From positions 342,130,256 through 342,194,255 of the forward strand of contig JAUMIR010000003.1 of NCBI GenBank assembly GCA_030847615.1: a stretch of DNA of 64,000 bases, written 5' to 3'. Below the pieces are notes generated by a model. It did not search any database and had not been told where the DNA came from. It saw nothing but the letters and a program-made list of their open reading frames with translations. The translations under genes and the position numbers were made by a program. The stretch is from Gambelia wislizenii (lineage: Eukaryota > Chordata > Lepidosauria > Squamata > Crotaphytidae). Shown here piece by piece: positions 43,930-55,826 of this stretch. Position 1 is the first letter of the stretch. Each line of letters starts with the position of its first letter.

Positions 43930-44237
43930 GGACTTTTTCAGACGTGAACTTACTGTACAAGAAGGCTCGTAACAGGTGCGATGCTGCTGCACGGCAGGGG
44001 GCCTGTTTTGTATGATGCCATCCCCTGCCGAAATCAGCTGTGTCAGTTCTGCAAGAGACTGGAGGCAACCGTACCATTTTTGGCCATTTTTTATTCACGG
44101 AAGTTGCCCGTGAATAAAAAATGGCCAAATATGGTGCGGCTGCCTCCAGTCTCTCACGGAACTGACACAGCTGATTTCGGCAGGGGAACGGCGTCATACG
44201 AAACAGGCCCCCTGCCACGCAGCAGTGTTGTTTTAGG
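43930..44237. mobile_element. Palindromic MITE, GGACTTTTTCAGACG end
   Basis: Arms at 43980-44100 and 44108-44228 are near-perfect inverted copies around a 7-base loop (AAGTTGC). The left terminus GGACTTTTTCAGACG is present; the right terminus is lost. Loop and arm sequence are related, in reverse, to the palindrome at 48518-48856. Two frames on opposite strands (43850-44305 and 43981-44253) are artefacts of the symmetry. Confidence 0.75.
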
Positions 44238-44397
44238 CAGGGCCCATATGTGAGGAGATAATCTCTCAGATGGCCTGGCCCCAAGCTGTAGGTCAAAACC
44301 AGCACCTTGAATTGACTTCAGAAGCAAATTAGAAGCCAGTGCAGTTCACAAGACCATGGTTTCTAAGATGAACTTCCACCAACAGTCTGGCTGCTAA

Positions 44398-44430
44398 ATT
44401 AATTGATTGATTAATTAATTAATTAATTAT
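44398..44430. repeat. (ATTA)n simple repeat
   Basis: A run of ATTAATTGATTGATTAATTA-type tetranucleotides. Confidence 0.8.
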
Positions 44431-44522
44431 CCACTAAGTGCAGCTTCCAAACACTATTGAAGGACAGCCCCATATAAAGTGCATTACAGTACTTTGACTC
44501 TATGATAACATTGAATTTGCTT

Positions 44523-44690
44523 CTGGGGCCAAATCCACACAACACAAATAATCCAGTTTAAAACTGGATTATTTGCCATGGCTCCTTCCTATGGAATCCT
44601 GGGATTTGTGATTTGGTGAGGCACCAGCACTCCTTGGCAGAGAAGGCTAAAGACTTTGTAAAACTCCTGCCCCTCAGTTCATACTCAGAA
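44523..44690. mobile_element. Half of a palindromic AATAATCCAGTTT MITE
   Basis: It carries AATAATCCAGTTTAAAACTG, CCTATGGAATCCTGGGA and GGCAGAGAAGGCTAAAGA, matching the left arm of 370-592. The second arm is missing. Confidence 0.55.
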
Positions 44691-46516
44691 GCTGACTGGA
44701 TCAGCAGCTTAATCTTACTTGAACACTGAGGATGGAAGCAGAGGAGTTAAGAGGGCCCAGGACAGGTTGTGCAGTACACACAGCTTTGTTCTCCAACAAA
44801 GAGGAAACTGTAAGAAGATCTTCCCCTCAGCATTTGCTGCCTGAGGCAGTTGTTTCACTCTACCTAATGGTAGATCTGCCACTGTTGGAGTTGTACCCCA
44901 TTGGCAGAGCCCTTCTTACATCTGCTCAGCAAAACTACCTGTATTTGCTCAATAAAACTGTCCCTTGATGAACTTTCTCACTCTGGTGTTAATTAGTCAT
45001 CTGTTTCTAACATGGCACAGACTTGTGGCGAGGTTAAAAGCTCAACATATCCTGGAAATTATTTGAATTGTGAGCAGGGCCAGGATGTGGTAAACTGTGA
45101 TCTCTCTGCATGTCTGCATTTATGACTCAGAAGCCATATTTGTGTATTATGTCAGCCATTTTGTTGGGCTTCAGTCACAGGAACAAGACTTCACCTCTTT
45201 GGCTTTTCTGATGGGAAATGTAATACTGAGCTTTGAAGAAATATTAGTTAATCAGCACAGAAAATGGCAAACAACAACCCAACAACAATATTATAGATGG
45301 GTGCCTCAAAAGATGTAACATTTTCCTTAGTCTCTTATGTTGCTGGCGATTCTGTGCAAAGTCTTTTCTCTTCTTCTGAGCACAGTCCAGAGAAATGATA
45401 GAAAAGTTTAAGTCTTAATTCTAGAAAGGTGGGAAAAACCCCAGACAAATCACACTTCACAGGTAATGGATGAGGATTATCAGTGCCAGAGTCATCCAAA
45501 GCCAAAGTATGTGTTAAACCTATTGGGCTCTTCATAAAAGCATTTTCCCCTCCTGTTTATCTGCTTAAATCCATCTGGGGATATTATTCACAAAAGAAGT
45601 TGAGCATTGGTCCTTGCTGCTGTAACCCAGTCATTCAATAATGGATGATGATGTGCCTGATGGAATTGAATAAAACCACACAATTTCTTTGGATGCAAAC
45701 ACCTGCCAAATATTCCCTCCTTTTGGAAAAGATGGGAAAGAATAAAAGTGCCACAGCTTTCTTTTTAAAAGATAAAATGGAAAAATATGAAGACATGAAA
45801 AACCATTTGAGATTATTATTTGATGTTCTTCCGCTGCTCTATTGATCTGAATGTTTAGCACATGAGAAAAGGCTGGAAATGGGATAAGTGAGTTCTTTTT
45901 TCCATGTGTGTTATGAAGATCTAGTCTTAAAAGCAGAACAGTCTGCTGCTGGGAATAACTAAATTAACCTGTGTAGTCATAAACAACCCAATTGTTCATA
46001 TTTTAAAAGCAACTCCTTTTGGTCAGTGAGAATGTAATGAGCCTCCAAGTTTTGCTGAGAGCAAATTGTGTCTCTCATTTATTATGGAAATTTTAAAAGA
46101 ACCGAGGTACAGTTTTAGAGGGCAGGAAAGGCTAGATCAAATCCTCATAACCCAGAGCCAATGTCTATGCTGGCTAGAGGAGTCTGAAACCTGCCCTGAC
46201 AGGCCTCCACCTTTTTCATAACTCATCAATTGGCTAAATTCAATATATTGGTTTATAAGAGGCACTCCACATTGTTAAAGGTAGACCAGGGACCCCCAAA
46301 CAAGGAGCCAAGGTTTGCTCAGAAGACCTAAGGAAGTAACCTGCTAAAATTCCTAAAGGATACGCCAAGGAAAGGATTATGTGAAGTCCCCTGGAACTGA
46401 TTTATTAGGGAGAGAGGTGCTAATTCCTGCTGGGCTAGCCCTAGAAGTGAGTCATTCACTAAACCCATTAAAGTGGCTGAGCTCTCTTTGCTTGCAAAAC
46501 TGGTTTATCCTCACAC
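44691..46516. other. No recognised gene or repeat
   Basis: Frames such as 45097-45318 and the opposite-strand pair at 45631-45861 carry no domain. It appears to be the longest single-copy-looking stretch in the right half. Confidence 0.3.
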
Positions 46517-46519
46517 CCG

Positions 46520-47164
46520 GGAGATTATCAGACAGGCCTTTGTATCCTGCTTCAGTCCTGCTACCCCTCACCCACTCCACTCCCATTCCTGCCATGGAAT
46601 AAGGTAAAAGTTTTCAGACACCTACCTTCATTCTGCTACAGGAATGGGCTCCCCCTTCCTTCACTCCCTTCACTACCCGGTCGTAAATGCAGCTGTTGTA
46701 AGGCTGCTTTTATGACCAGGAACTGAAATCCTGGCCATTCTCACGAGAGAATGGCTGGGCAGCAAATTCAAATTTACTCCCGCCCAGCTGTCAAAACAGT
46801 TCACCAAGCAGAAAACCCCCATTAAAAAAATAAAAAGCTACCCAGGGAGGGGAAAATAAAGGGTTTTACTTACCTTGTCTTCTTGATCTCACCTGGAAGT
46901 GTCCGGCATGGACCTCCCGGTGACGTCACAATCTGTTGTGATCCCAGGAGGAGAACGGGGCTCCTGTTCACTCACCTGTCATTCCATTATAATAACAGAA
47001 TGGGCCCCTTATTCGCAGATTTTTCCATTAATAACAGGAAACGGGGGAGGAACAGGAGCAGAACAGGAGCATCCTAAGACAAGGACGTCGTCGTCTAAAA
47101 GGTAAGCTTTTTAGCGATCTCCTATCATCCTTGTCCTGGGATATTTTACCATCTGATAATCTCC
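46520..47164. mobile_element. MITE, GGAGATTATCAGAC family, subfamily C
   Basis: Ends GGAGATTATCAGAC and TCTGATAATCTCC are inverted; flanks CCG and CCA differ at one base. The interior (ATTCCTGCCATGGAATAAGG, GATCTCACCTGGAAGTGTCC) is colinear with 39951 and related to 55878. Confidence 0.75.
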
Positions 47165-47924
47165 CCAGTTATAAAACTTCGAGAGGGTTGCTGAGACCAC
47201 TCAGTTTTAACATTCCAACCATTAGTGATCGTTAACACATATGGATAATCCATTGTCCAACCTTGGGAAACTCCAGCAGATATTGTATTCCACTCAAATT
47301 CATCCCTTCACTGAGAAATTCGACTAATAGTCAAAGTATGCACAGCTTCTCTTCATCCTGTCACTCTGTCCGTCTGCTGTGTGACCCTCAGAGCTCCATC
47401 TGAATAACTTCTGCTGTATGAATCTCTGCTCTTTGGATAAGTACAGTATTACCCACATCCCCTCAATCTGTTCCTCTATCCAAATGCTTCCTACACTCTT
47501 TGTTAGCTTTGTGTGACCACTTAAAACCTGAGTATATGTGTGGTGTGTGTTCGCTTGATTATTTTGCAATAAAAATAATTTTTAGTTCATCCCCTGGCTT
47601 GGAGTCTCCTTGGTTATTACAAAGGTCAAAAGATCCTGCAGTTAACCAACCTCTTGCTGCCATCTTGAGCTACTTAAAATGTTCTGTAATAGAATTTGGA
47701 CACTAGTGGGACCCCCATGGACCCCAACACAATTTGGGTAACAACTGCGGGAACTGGCATCCAAAAAAGTAACATTTTCCAGCTTTGCCCATGCCTACAA
47801 CCAGACCCCATAGTTGTTAATGCTCATTTAGTAATTTTTTTTGCCTCATCTAGCTGAAAGGCTTGCTGTGAGATTAAGCTGCTGACTCTGAATCTATCAG
47901 TTTATTGTATTTATTACATGCATG
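47165..47924. other. No recognised gene or repeat
   Basis: Unstructured intergenic sequence with short chance frames only. Confidence 0.3.
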
Positions 47925-48477
47925 TACTACCTTTCCACGCAAAATCCTAAATATACACTGGGCTGACTATGTGACAAATGTTGCTGTCCTTGAACAAGCA
48001 GGGATCACCGGCATTGAGGCCATGATATTGAGAACACAGCTGCGCTGGGCAGGGCACGTTTCTAGGCTGGAGGACCATCACCTCCTAAAAATAGTAGTCT
48101 ATGGTGAACTCGCATGGGTCAGCATAAGAGGGGCGCTCCAAAAAAGCAATACAAGGACTCCCTGAAACAACATCTCAGGCTCGGCCCAATTGATCACCAA
48201 CAATGGTCTGCCCTGGCCTCACATCAGGAGGCATGGAGACGCACTATCCACAATGCTGTAGCCTTATTTGAGAACTCACGCCGAACAAGTCTTGAAGAGA
48301 AACAACAACGCAGAAAGAATCACAACCTGGAAACATCACTCAAGGAGACCTTCTGCTGTGCTTTCTGCAACCAGACTTGTTTATCTCAGATTGGCCTTTT
48401 TAGTCATCAGTGCGCTTGCAGAAAGTGTGGGATGAGTCCTTCTTGAATCTTTGTTTGCAAAGAAAAGCCAGAGAGAG
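47925..48477 (+). mobile_element. 3' end of the unassigned LINE family, copy 3
   Basis: Frames 47905-48165 and 48114-48446 together encode the ORF2 C-terminus: NIHWADYVTNVAVLEQAGI, EAMILRTQLRWAGHVSRLEDHH, KKQYKDSLKQHL and a C-terminal finger CAFCNQTCLSQIGLFSHQC. One frameshift separates them. It ends in CAAAGAAAAGCCAGAGAGA without poly(A). It is the most complete copy here. Confidence 0.8.
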
Positions 48478-48517
48478 ATTTAAACAACTAAAATATGTAT
48501 TTGTTCCTCCAGGGGAA

Positions 48518-48856
48518 CTTAGGAGATTTTCAGACCTGCCAAAATGCATGTCTGCCGCGCGAGCAGCCTCCCGAAACTGCTGCGCGGCAAGGGTCTACTT
48601 CGGACGACGCTGTGCCTCTCGCAAAACCGTCCGTGTCACTTCCGTGAAGCTTCGGACGGCTCGGCGCCATATTTCAATCTCGGGCAACCTCCGTGATTGA
48701 AATATGGCGCCGAGCCGTCCGAAGCTTCACGGAAGTGACACGGACGGTTTCGCGAGAGGCACAGCGTCGTCCGAAGTAGACCCTTGCCGCGCAGCAGTTT
48801 TGGGAGGCTGCTCGCGCGGCAGACATGCATTTTGGCAGGTCTGAAAATCTCCTAAG
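48518..48856. mobile_element. GC- and CpG-rich near-perfect palindrome (MITE)
   Basis: CTTAGGAGATTTTCAGACC at the left is mirrored by GGTCTGAAAATCTCCTAAG at the right. Arms of about 162 bp (48518-48679 and 48695-48856) surround a 15-base loop. Only two arm mismatches were noticed, both a CG paired with a TG-type change. Many CpGs survive, unlike the surrounding DNA. Frames on both strands are symmetry artefacts. Confidence 0.85.
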
Positions 48857-49677
48857 ACTTTATTGCTGACATCATGTGCATTGTGTCATGCTTTGCTTTT
48901 TACTTTAATTTTCTAACAATATGCTTTATCAATCAACCACTATTTATATGCTGCCTTTTCCTCCCAACAGTGGGAAAATATTTATTTTATTTTAATTTAA
49001 TTATTGTAAATGAGGTATTCTATTATATTGTGTATCCATACTGGACAATCTTGGAAGCAAGAATTATTAAATAAATAAGTAGACAAATATTGAAAACCAT
49101 TGTTACACTATGTGGATTAATATCTTTATTATAATAAATGGTTCACAAACAACATGAAACCATCATTGAAACAAGCAATAAAAAAAACCCCAACACCACT
49201 CAGTTCTAGGAGTGTTTTTGCTAATCTTTTCAATAAGTGCTTAATGAAATTCATATTTCTTGTCAGGCTGGAAAGGACTTAATGTTGCTTTTTTAAAAAA
49301 AATATGGGATGAAAGAAAAACTGACAGATTCACACATACCTATTCAACTGTCTTTGGGACTAGGCACTTATCGGATTCTGAAGAAAAGCAGCAAGGCAGC
49401 AGGAATATTCTGTCTTCCATTATACCCTACCGCACAACGTCATAATTTTTTTGTTCTGGTCCCATGAGAGACCTAGGTAAAACCATGTCTTTTTGCTAAC
49501 CACTTAACAAAAAGATGCAGTTTTAGCTTGGTACCCGATGGGACTGGAATAAAAGAAAGCCAGAAGAACAGCGATGTCATGTTCCTACTGCTTTGCTGCT
49601 TTTCTTTGGAGTGCAGTAAGCCTCTAAGAAACGTGAACCAAAAATGATTAAGGTAAAGATGCTTCCAAAAACAGGCA
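48857..49677. other. No recognised gene or repeat
   Basis: AT-rich intergenic sequence. No domain-bearing frame or terminal repeats were seen. Confidence 0.3.
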
Positions 49678-49885
49678 GTGAGGTGGCGTGGTTAGAGCAA
49701 TGGACTTGTAGTGTGTGTTTGGGTGGCTTGGTCCTCGATTCAAATTCCCACTCAGCCACAAAGCTTGTTGGGTGACTTTGAACCACTCTGTATCTTCTTG
49801 TGGTTAGGAGACACCTCACAGGAGGGATAAACAAAGTCTTTGAGCTTCTTGAACAAAAGGAGGGATGTAAATGGAATGAATGATC
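49678..49885 (+). mobile_element. tRNA-derived SINE
   Basis: An A-box-like TGGCGTGGTTAGAGCAATGG and a B-box-like CGATTCAAATTCC are followed by CACTCAGCCA, GGTGACTTTGAACCACTC and a GTAAATGGAATGAATGA end. This is the layout of a tRNA-headed SINE like the one at 34947. It is degraded and not a functional tRNA gene. Confidence 0.6.
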
Positions 49886-49931
49886 ATTTTCACTACTAGG
49901 GCCAGTTTTGTGTGCACTTTTCCTTCATATA

Positions 49932-50163
49932 CAGTTGGCCCTCTGTATCCACAGATTCTGCATCCACGGATTCAACCAACCATGCTTTGAAAATATTCAG
50001 ACAAAAAGAAAATATCCAAAAAAGCAAACCTTGATTTCACTGTTTTATATAAGGGACACCATTTTATTATGCCATTGTACGTAATGGGACCTGAGCACCC
50101 GTGGATTTTGATATTCACGGAGGGTCCTGGAACCAAACCCCAACAGATACTGAGGGCCTGCTG
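49932..50163. mobile_element. Tigger-like MITE with TA duplication
   Basis: Ends CAGTTGGCCCTCTGTATCC and GATACTGAGGGCCTGCTG are inverted repeats. TA flanks both sides (49930-49931 and 50164-50165). It closely recalls the mammalian MER2/Tigger-derived consensus, with CCACGGATTCAACCAACC and CCATTTTATTA blocks. Confidence 0.85.
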
Positions 50164-50504
50164 TACCCACTTTTCTGTTTTCTTTTCAACTGGCAATCTC
50201 TCCTCAAATTTCAGAGAAATAATACTAAAGGATATCTGCATTTCATTACACATATTGTTTCAGGAAGTGCAAATTAAGTAGGTTAAAAACCAAACTGAAT
50301 TTTATGTGGTTTATATCCAGTTATATCCTTGTGGCTTGGGATTGAAGTAGTGGCATTGTGGTTGGATCCTGCGTTCTCTTGGTTTCACAAAGGCAGTTGC
50401 ATTTCAGGGCTGGAAAGGCAAACATTTCACAGTCCCTGCATGCTTGAAGACTGTGGTCTGCTCAAGGGGCTCTCCTCTGTGTTGCACAAAAAGGAGCAAT
50501 ACAC

Positions 50505-50850
50505 TGTGTGAAGACCTGAGAGAGGGTCTTCTTTGCTATGGCATCCTAATAATGGAATACTCTCCCTTTGGAGGCCTCACTGGAACTGACATTGGCTTCT
50601 TTTTGTCACTAGGTTAAAACATGGCTTTTATTCAATACCTCGGAGATCTCACAATTTGGCCAAAATCTATGAAGGTTTTAAATTGTTTTCCTTTGTTGTA
50701 ATTTCTTAAATTGTTTAATACGTTTTCAGATATCTATACATTATTACTCATTGTTTTAAATCTAAATGTTTGTAAATTATTTTAAATTAATTTTTCTTCA
50801 TGCCTCTCTTACATCTTGCAGTATAGGGTGAGATATAATTATTTTAATAT
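50505..50850 (+). mobile_element. Probable LINE 3' end (L2/CR1-like)
   Basis: The coding-like block GGAATACTCTCCCTTTGGAGG, then T-rich 3' UTR and a closing GGGTGAGATATAATTATTTTAA resemble 41742-42172. Weak evidence. Confidence 0.4.
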
Positions 50851-50932
50851 AAATGCACCCACTGGCCAATGCTTGGGGGGGGGGTCGTACTGCTTTGTCA
50901 TTATTAAACATGTATTAAATGTGTACGCACAA

Positions 50933-51416
50933 TCCTAAATATACACTGGACTGACCATGTGATGAATGTTGCTGTCCTTGAGCAAGCAGGGATCACCAGC
51001 ATTGAGGCCATGATATTGAGAACACAGCTGCGCTGGGCAGCACACATTTCTATGATGGAGGACCATCACCTCCCAAAAACAGTACTCTACAGTGAACTCA
51101 CCACGGGTCAGCGTAAGAGGGGCGCTCCATAAAAGCAATACAAGGACTCCCTGAAACAACATCTCAGGTTCGGCCAAATTCATCACCAACAATGGTCCAC
51201 CCTGGCCTCACATCGGGAGGCATGGAGACACACTATCCACAATGCTGCAGCCTTATTTGAGAACTCACACCGAACAAGTCTTGAAGAGAAACAACAACGC
51301 AGAAAGAATCACAACCCGGAAACATCACCCAAGGAGACCTTCTGCTGTGCTTTCTGCAACTGGACTTGTTTATCTCGGATTGGCCTTTTTAGTCATCAGC
51401 GCACTTGCAGAAAGAG
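50933..51416 (+). mobile_element. 3' end of the unassigned LINE family, copy 4
   Basis: Colinear with 47925-48477 from AATCCTAAATATACACTGG to TCATCAGCGCACTTGCAGAAAG. The final 60 bp are missing. It starts at about the same ORF2 position as copy 3. The reading frame is broken. Confidence 0.75.
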
Positions 51417-52710
51417 ATTAAATTTGTAGCAATTTCAATTAGAACTCTTTTTGGACATGGGATCAGCTTATATTGATGCCCATGCCTAAAGCATGGATAT
51501 TTCATTGAAGAATGCAAACTCTGTCCTTCAAGTGACACTCTTCATCTTTGGCATGCAGGAGGAAGAAATCCAAAATCTTTACTGAGATTATGCAAGTCCA
51601 TTTGTGGCATACATAACGTCCTTCTCTAAGTAGTGGTCTTTCAACCATAACAGTTTCCCTTTACTTGATATATATACAGTAGCTAGCAATGGGGTAGTGG
51701 TAAATTTTGAAGTGCATCTGCTTATAATGACAATCGTTATTCCCATTCCTCCAAGAAGAGTCCAAATATTCAAAAAAAATTCAATAAAATACTTTTAGCA
51801 GTTTTCCTCTTCATCAGGAACAAGTATTTTATAAAGCTAATGGAGTGTAATTACTTGCTGAAGATCAAGCCACCCCAAATTCCTTTTGATTACAATGAGA
51901 ATAGCTCACAATAGTATATTGTTGCAGTGAAAATGTTTCTCCTCTGTTTTCTGTGAGAACTGCACCTAGGTTTAAAGGGAACAGAGAAGCTAGAAAGGGA
52001 CGGCAGATAATGTTAACATCCTTGCTAATGAAAAAGTCCCAGCGTCCTAACTCTGTCAGCCCTTGCTCCAGAATTCTAGTGCTACCAGACATAATGTGAA
52101 CATAGAATAAACAGGTGAATTCATGCAGCCATTTTGTATCTGGAGTGATCATGTAACAAGTAGGTGAACTTCTGAAAACGCCAGGGCCCTGCTTCTTGAC
52201 CTTGTTTCACTTGTTTAACCAACAATTTAAATGATTCATAATAAGAACCTTAAGTACGTTAGGTTCATATTTCTCAGCAGACATGCACAGTGGTCTGAAA
52301 ATAATCTGCAATTTTGGCAAAAGGGTGAGCCAATGAAAACAAAAATTTGGTAAGGTTGTTAGTTTAGGATAACAATCCTGAATAAACCATTTCTGAAACA
52401 ACCTCACTGTGCCTGATCACTTGACTCTTTTCCCCACAGTCTATGATTTAGTTAGCACGCTGGCCATGAGATTCACTTTTAGATCTAAAAGCGCTGTTAC
52501 CAAAGGTGGTTGTTTTCATCCTCCTTCGGGTGTTATAGCCAACTGTAGGGAATTCAGGGGCTGACAAGACAAACTTACAAATTCTTTTGTTTCTTCAGTT
52601 CTCTAAAATGGGTGGAAATCATGCAGCCCTTCAGATACCAGTTGGAATTCTGTATTACAGTTGCAGATTTGTAACCAAGATTTATGGATCAGTACTTGCT
52701 CCATATTCAC
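51417..52710. other. No recognised gene or repeat
   Basis: Minus-strand frames 51865-52152 and 52207-52407 have no recognisable domain. No inverted or direct repeats were noticed. Confidence 0.3.
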
Positions 52711-52713
52711 TAA

Positions 52714-53479
52714 GGACCTATATCACACAAGTGTCTATAGATCTTGTAATTCCACAATTGTGGAAAGTGGAAACGTAATGGCATGATTACATGAATTTTC
52801 ACATTTTGCTGCAATTGTGCAACACTACTGCTAATGGAACATCACATGACCACCTATTAGCATTTTAAGAATGGGATTGAAGTTTGTGCTATTGGAACAC
52901 TTGTTTTTGCATTCTGTTGGAATAGCACTGCTTTGCTGCTTTGAGATGGGCCCATGCATGTGCCTTTAAACATCTTTCTCCTACTTCTGTGATTTTGCAA
53001 GAATGTGGTTTTGGCTGTTATCGCGAGAAGATGCCACTTCAATTAAACCAAAAACAATTAAATTAACAAAGAAATGAACAAATTAACAAATTAATAATTA
53101 CACAGATTAAAAAATGTACTGAGAAAAGGTGATTGTTCATTAAAAGAGTGTCATGGAGGTCTTCTTCACACTTTCCATAAGAAGTTGAATTATGTGTTCT
53201 CATTGGGAATGGGGAAGGGGAAAAGAGGGAGAAATGCCCACTCACAGCATAATATCAGAACTACAGCACGACTGAATTATCATATGCTCAACAGTACCAG
53301 GAAAAAAGAGATATTGACAGCTATTCATAGCTTTTACCCATGAATGAAAAGGTGCAGGAGAGTAACCATTAGAATGCACACCAACCAAAGTATAATGACG
53401 ACATGATATGATAAAGGTAAGCCATCACAGCTACTGTCCCAGTGTAATTCTGCAATTTCAACCTTGTGTGATAAAATCC
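52714..53479. mobile_element. MITE, GGAC...ATCC subfamily B, TAA duplication
   Basis: Left GGACCTATATCACAC and right GTGTGATAAAATCC are inverted; TAA flanks both sides (52711-52713 and 53480-53482). Interior GTAATTCCACAATTGTGGAAAG and ATGCCCACTCACAGC are shared with 12697 and 20529. Confidence 0.75.
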
Positions 53480-53715
53480 TAAACCTACATAGTTACAACC
53501 CAGCTTAACAGCCAGCAGCCATTCCAAGAGGTGGAGGTCTGTTCTGCTGCTGGTCTGGGTGCAAGGAGGAGGATGTTTTCACTCAATCCCACCAGTGAGC
53601 TGATACGGAGCATGTGCGTGCAGCAGGTAGTTGCTATGATTAAAGAGCATTGACACCAATGTCTATGCAAGGCAGAGAGAAGAGGTGGAGTGATCCCTAA
53701 GAATATCAGTCTAAG

Positions 53716-53946
53716 CAGGACCAGTTTAAGGAATTTTGGGGGGCCCTGCAATGCTTTATTTTGGGGGGCCCATATGTTTATCTCAGGTCAATGTAACCTA
53801 ACTCAACCTAAGCTATTCACAGTACAGGGTATTCAGATTATTACTAATAATGTTTTTGCAAGAGGAAGGTTACTACGGGTGGGGGGAAGCACAATGAAGG
53901 GCCCCCCTGTAGATGATGACTCTGCTGGTGCCTTAAACTGGCCCTG
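53716..53946. mobile_element. hAT MITE, second copy, perfect 8-bp duplication
   Basis: Ends CAGGACCAGTTTAAGG and CCTTAAACTGGCCCTG match the element at 7018-7244 along its length. AGTCTAAG is present at 53708-53715 and 53947-53954. Confidence 0.9.
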
Positions 53947-54033
53947 AGTCTAAGAGAGGTTAGGATAGGTGGTTAAGACATGAGGAGATTTTAGGTCACT
54001 GAAACATTAACCCTATCACTGCTGCTGTCTCTT

Positions 54034-54579
54034 GGGCCTTATCTACATGGGAAATTTTACCCCAGCTTGCCCCCGTCAGAGAGCCCTGCAGTCCATACAA
54101 TGTAGGCCATTTGCTCCATTTTGCCACTGGGCAGTCCTTACAACCGCTAAAGCAGAAATGGGGCTCAGATGGGTGTAGGGCACAATACAGTTATGAGAAA
54201 ATACCCGGTTTACTCTACTGCTGCCAGGGGAAAAAAACAGAGTGGTCCATGCATGTCCGCAGGAGACCATCTGGGCAGACCAGCCTGTCACTCCAGCTGC
54301 CAGTCACCCTTACCTTTACCCTTCTGGGTTCAGGAAGGGGGTCCCACAGCAAGTGACCAAGGCTGGTCACATGCAGAGGGTGTTTGCTCGCTTCTTGCAG
54401 CTGGCTTCCTCAATGCCAGGAGGGCAACAAAAAAATGGCGGTGGTCACTACAGTGACAGGCCAGTGTTCCTGTTTGGGCTGTGGCCATTTCATCTAGGTA
54501 ACAGGAGAGACACAGGCCTGATTCATGACCAGGATAGTCCGTGGGGAGCCAGCATATTCTGGCTCATGTAGATGAGCCC
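54034..54579. mobile_element. MITE, GGGCCTTATCTACATGG family
   Basis: Left GGGCCTTATCTACATGG and right GGCTCATGTAGATGAGCCC are inverted. Internal GAGCCCTGCAGTCCATAC and CTGGGCAGTCCTTACAACC match 16187 and 19202. Flanks CTT and TAA do not match. Confidence 0.65.
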
Positions 54580-54756
54580 TAAGATACACTTAACTCTTTA
54601 AACACTGAGCACTGTTGCATTTCCAACACAAGCAAGGCTGAGGCAATGAGAAGCAGGACCCCAGTTGCACTTCCTTGTTGCAGCTTCTCTTGCTGGCAGG
54701 AAGGAGCTGGAAATGTCATCTTCCTGCACCCCAACTGCCAGAAGAACAGACCTCCA

Positions 54757-55012
54757 TAGCAATAGCAATAGCACTTCTATTTCTATACAGCTTATCAGTG
54801 CAAAGCCCTCCCTAAGCAGTTTACAATGTGTTAGGTAATTGCCCCCAACAAGCTGGGTACTCATTTTACCAACCTATGGAAGGATGGAAGGCTGAGTCAA
54901 CCTTGGAGCCCTGCAGGATCAAACTCACAACATTCAGCCACTCAGAGTGGTTAAATGCATTACCAGCCTTTAACTACTGTGCCTCCAGTGCACCACCAGG
55001 GCTCCATCTCTC
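54757..55012 (+). repeat. Unclassified repeat related to 23893-24170
   Basis: Begins with AGCAATAGCAATAGCA and runs through CAGTTTACAATGTGTTAGG, TACTCATTTTACCAACC and GGAAGGATGGAAGGCTGAG, colinear with 24020-24150. Confidence 0.6.
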
Positions 55013-55825
55013 AGAGCAGCTGCTGCCTGGTAAAGTAGGTTGGGTGGGGTTAGGCTAGGAGACATATGAGTACCTAAGTAGACGGTGTAGAATATGGGCC
55101 ATTGTTGGACTGCAACTCTAAGGAGATCTAGCCAGCAGAGTCAATGGGAAGGAAGGCTGGCAGTCGCAGTCCAACAATATTTCAAGGACTGTATGATTCT
55201 CACCCTTGGTTGAAAGCAGGAGTTCTGGGATCTGCGAACTGTGTGCAAAAAATGATCTTTTTTTCTTTCTGATTTCCTTCCTGTTACTTTGAATTCATCC
55301 TGCCAAAATGAATTTGAAAGTAAAAAATTAAGGTTTTCAAGTGTTCATTGCAAGTTTTTTTTTTGTTCCTGACTAGTCTATATGAGGAAAAGCAATTTGA
55401 AATGCAATAACATTTATTGTATGCAAAATGTTGCGTGTACATGTGTATTTTTAAGGGGAAGAGGTGTCCATATCTTTCCTTAGATTCTCAAAGGGGTCTG
55501 TGAATTCAAAATATTAAGAACCACTGTTCTAGTGGGAGTTTTCCTCTAACTTCCCCATAGTGTTATTATTGAAACAAGCACATTTATGAAGAAACTAAAC
55601 AGATTATTCATTCTTGTAGAGACAGGTTTATTTTGCTAATTATGATTAGAATTATTTTAATACATCAGATTTCATGATGTATTCATTTCCAGGGCCAACT
55701 CAGTTTAGAGGGTCTCCCAGTCTGTTCTCCAAAGCACCAAAATGCAATAATTGGACAAAAGAAGATACAGATTTTCATGAAACTTTCATGAGCTCATTTC
55801 TGTGTGTAGGTATAAATTTAGTAAG
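55013..55825. other. No recognised gene; one hAT remnant
   Basis: At about 55480-55525 a right end AAGAACCACTGTTCTAG recalls the hAT at 4070. The rest shows nothing structured. Confidence 0.3.
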
Positions 55826-55826
55826 A

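Noticed and set aside
43850..44305. Protein pair on opposite strands
   Set aside because: Again produced by palindromic arms of a MITE.
48410..48830. Cysteine/arginine-rich proteins on both strands
   Set aside because: They are read from a perfect palindrome, which forces similar frames on both strands.
49678..49885. Functional tRNA gene
   Set aside because: A and B boxes are degraded, no cloverleaf is evident, and a SINE body follows.
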